Shown: positions 6,468-6,704 of the stretch, in pieces
How the letters are laid out: every line of letters starts with the position of its first letter
Numbering within the stretch: position 1 is the stretch's first letter
Assembly: GCA_026785795.1 (NCBI GenBank)
Contig: JAJAZJ010000053.1
Location: 1 to 6,704 of the forward strand
Length of the DNA: 6,704 bases
Direction of reading: 5' to 3'
From: Pseudoxanthomonas sp.
GTDB lineage: Bacteria; Pseudomonadota; Gammaproteobacteria; Xanthomonadales; Xanthomonadaceae
The notes under the pieces: generated by a model
Seen by the model: only the letters and a program-made list of their open reading frames with translations
What the model was told of the DNA's origin: nothing
The model's database searches: none
Translations under genes and position numbers: made by a program

Positions 6468-6548
6468 GTAGGGCTGCCCAATGGGCACAAGCGCTTCACC
6501 CGGGCGATCGCGAAGGATCAAAAGCTCGCGCCCATGGGGGGCGCCTAC
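6468..6548. repeat. REP-like extragenic imperfect palindrome
   Basis: GTAGGGCTGCCCAATGGGCA (6468-6487) on the left mirrors CCCATGGGGGGCGCCTAC (6531-6548) on the right, continuing inward as CAAGC against GCTCG. Roughly 20 of the outer 29 positions pair, and the shared centre is the palindrome GCGATCGC (6504-6511). The outward GTAGG heads with GC-rich palindromic bodies are typical of REP/BIME-like intergenic elements common in xanthomonads and pseudomonads. It lies 25 bp after the last operon gene, so when transcribed it may protect the 3' end or act as a weak terminator. There is no T-tract for intrinsic termination. Confidence 0.55.
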
Positions 6549-6598
6549 GGTTCATGCACAGCCAGCTGCCTACGCAAAGCCGGCGGGCGGGCCGCGTC

Positions 6599-6607
6599 TG
6601 CTAAAAT
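6599..6607 (+). promoter_or_regulatory. Probable extended -10 promoter for the downstream gene
   Basis: TGC followed by TAAAAT (6602-6607) is a TGn-extended -10 element in otherwise very GC-rich DNA, 60 nt before the next start codon. No good -35 hexamer is visible 16-18 nt upstream, which is acceptable for extended -10 promoters. It suggests the downstream gene is transcribed separately from the cyanophycin operon. Confidence 0.45.
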
Positions 6608-6667
6608 TCAGCCACTCTAGGCTGCGCGGCCCCGCCTGCAGCCCAATCCCATACTCAGGAGCACCCC

Positions 6668-6704
6668 ATGTCCGTTGACTTGCTCAAGGCGCTTGGCCTT
6701 GGAC
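6668..6704 (+). CDS. Unidentified gene, N-terminal fragment (cut by window edge)
   Basis: ATG at 6668 follows AGGAG (6657-6661) with 6 nt spacing, and an extended -10 promoter lies further upstream, so a real gene start is likely. Only 12 codons are visible, reading MSVDLLKALGLG, with a single base of the next codon. This is too little to recognise a family; the amphipathic look of the peptide fits many cytosolic proteins. It shares the operon's strand but is 225 bp away, across the REP-like repeat, so it is probably not part of the operon. Confidence 0.6.
   Translation, partial: MSVDLLKALGLG

Noticed and set aside
1..6704. CRISPR array, complete insertion sequence or prophage genes
   Set aside because: No regularly spaced repeats, transposase motifs, integrase or phage structural genes were seen on either strand.

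Overview
The window is GC-rich DNA from a gammaproteobacterium, most likely a member of the Xanthomonadaceae (Stenotrophomonas, Pseudoxanthomonas or Lysobacter type). This placement is an inference from base composition, the thrA-thrB arrangement and the style of the cyanophycin proteins; no species marker gene is present.

Left part (1-612, minus strand): the window begins inside the start of homoserine kinase (thrB). Just upstream of thrB, overlapping it by an ATGA junction, lies only a stub matching the C-terminal end of a thrA/hom-type homoserine dehydrogenase. The rest of that gene, normally more than 2 kb, is absent. About 310 bp with no recognisable gene follows, and then a complete tRNA-Arg(CCT) gene on the minus strand. 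The layout looks like the scar of a deletion or rearrangement next to a tRNA gene.

Central part (691-6442, plus strand): a compact three-gene cyanophycin operon. It comprises cphB (cyanophycinase, 281 aa), cphA (cyanophycin synthetase, 929 aa, with N, ATP-grasp and Mur-ligase-like domains) and a 600-aa CphA-like protein that keeps an N-terminal region and a complete Mur-ligase-like module but has no ATP-grasp domain. Gaps are 41 bp and about 7 bp, so all three are probably cotranscribed. CphA would make the multi-L-arginyl-poly-L-aspartate storage polymer and CphB would cut it to beta-Asp-Arg dipeptides. The role of the third protein is unknown, and it is the most interesting object here. The gene-free leader upstream of cphB carries a perfect 7-bp GC-rich hairpin. 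No isoaspartyl dipeptidase or regulator gene is in view.

Right part (6443-6704): an intergenic stretch with an imperfect 81-bp inverted repeat that looks like a REP-type extragenic palindrome. It is followed by a probable extended -10 promoter, a strong ribosome binding site and the first 12 codons of an unidentified plus-strand gene cut by the window end.
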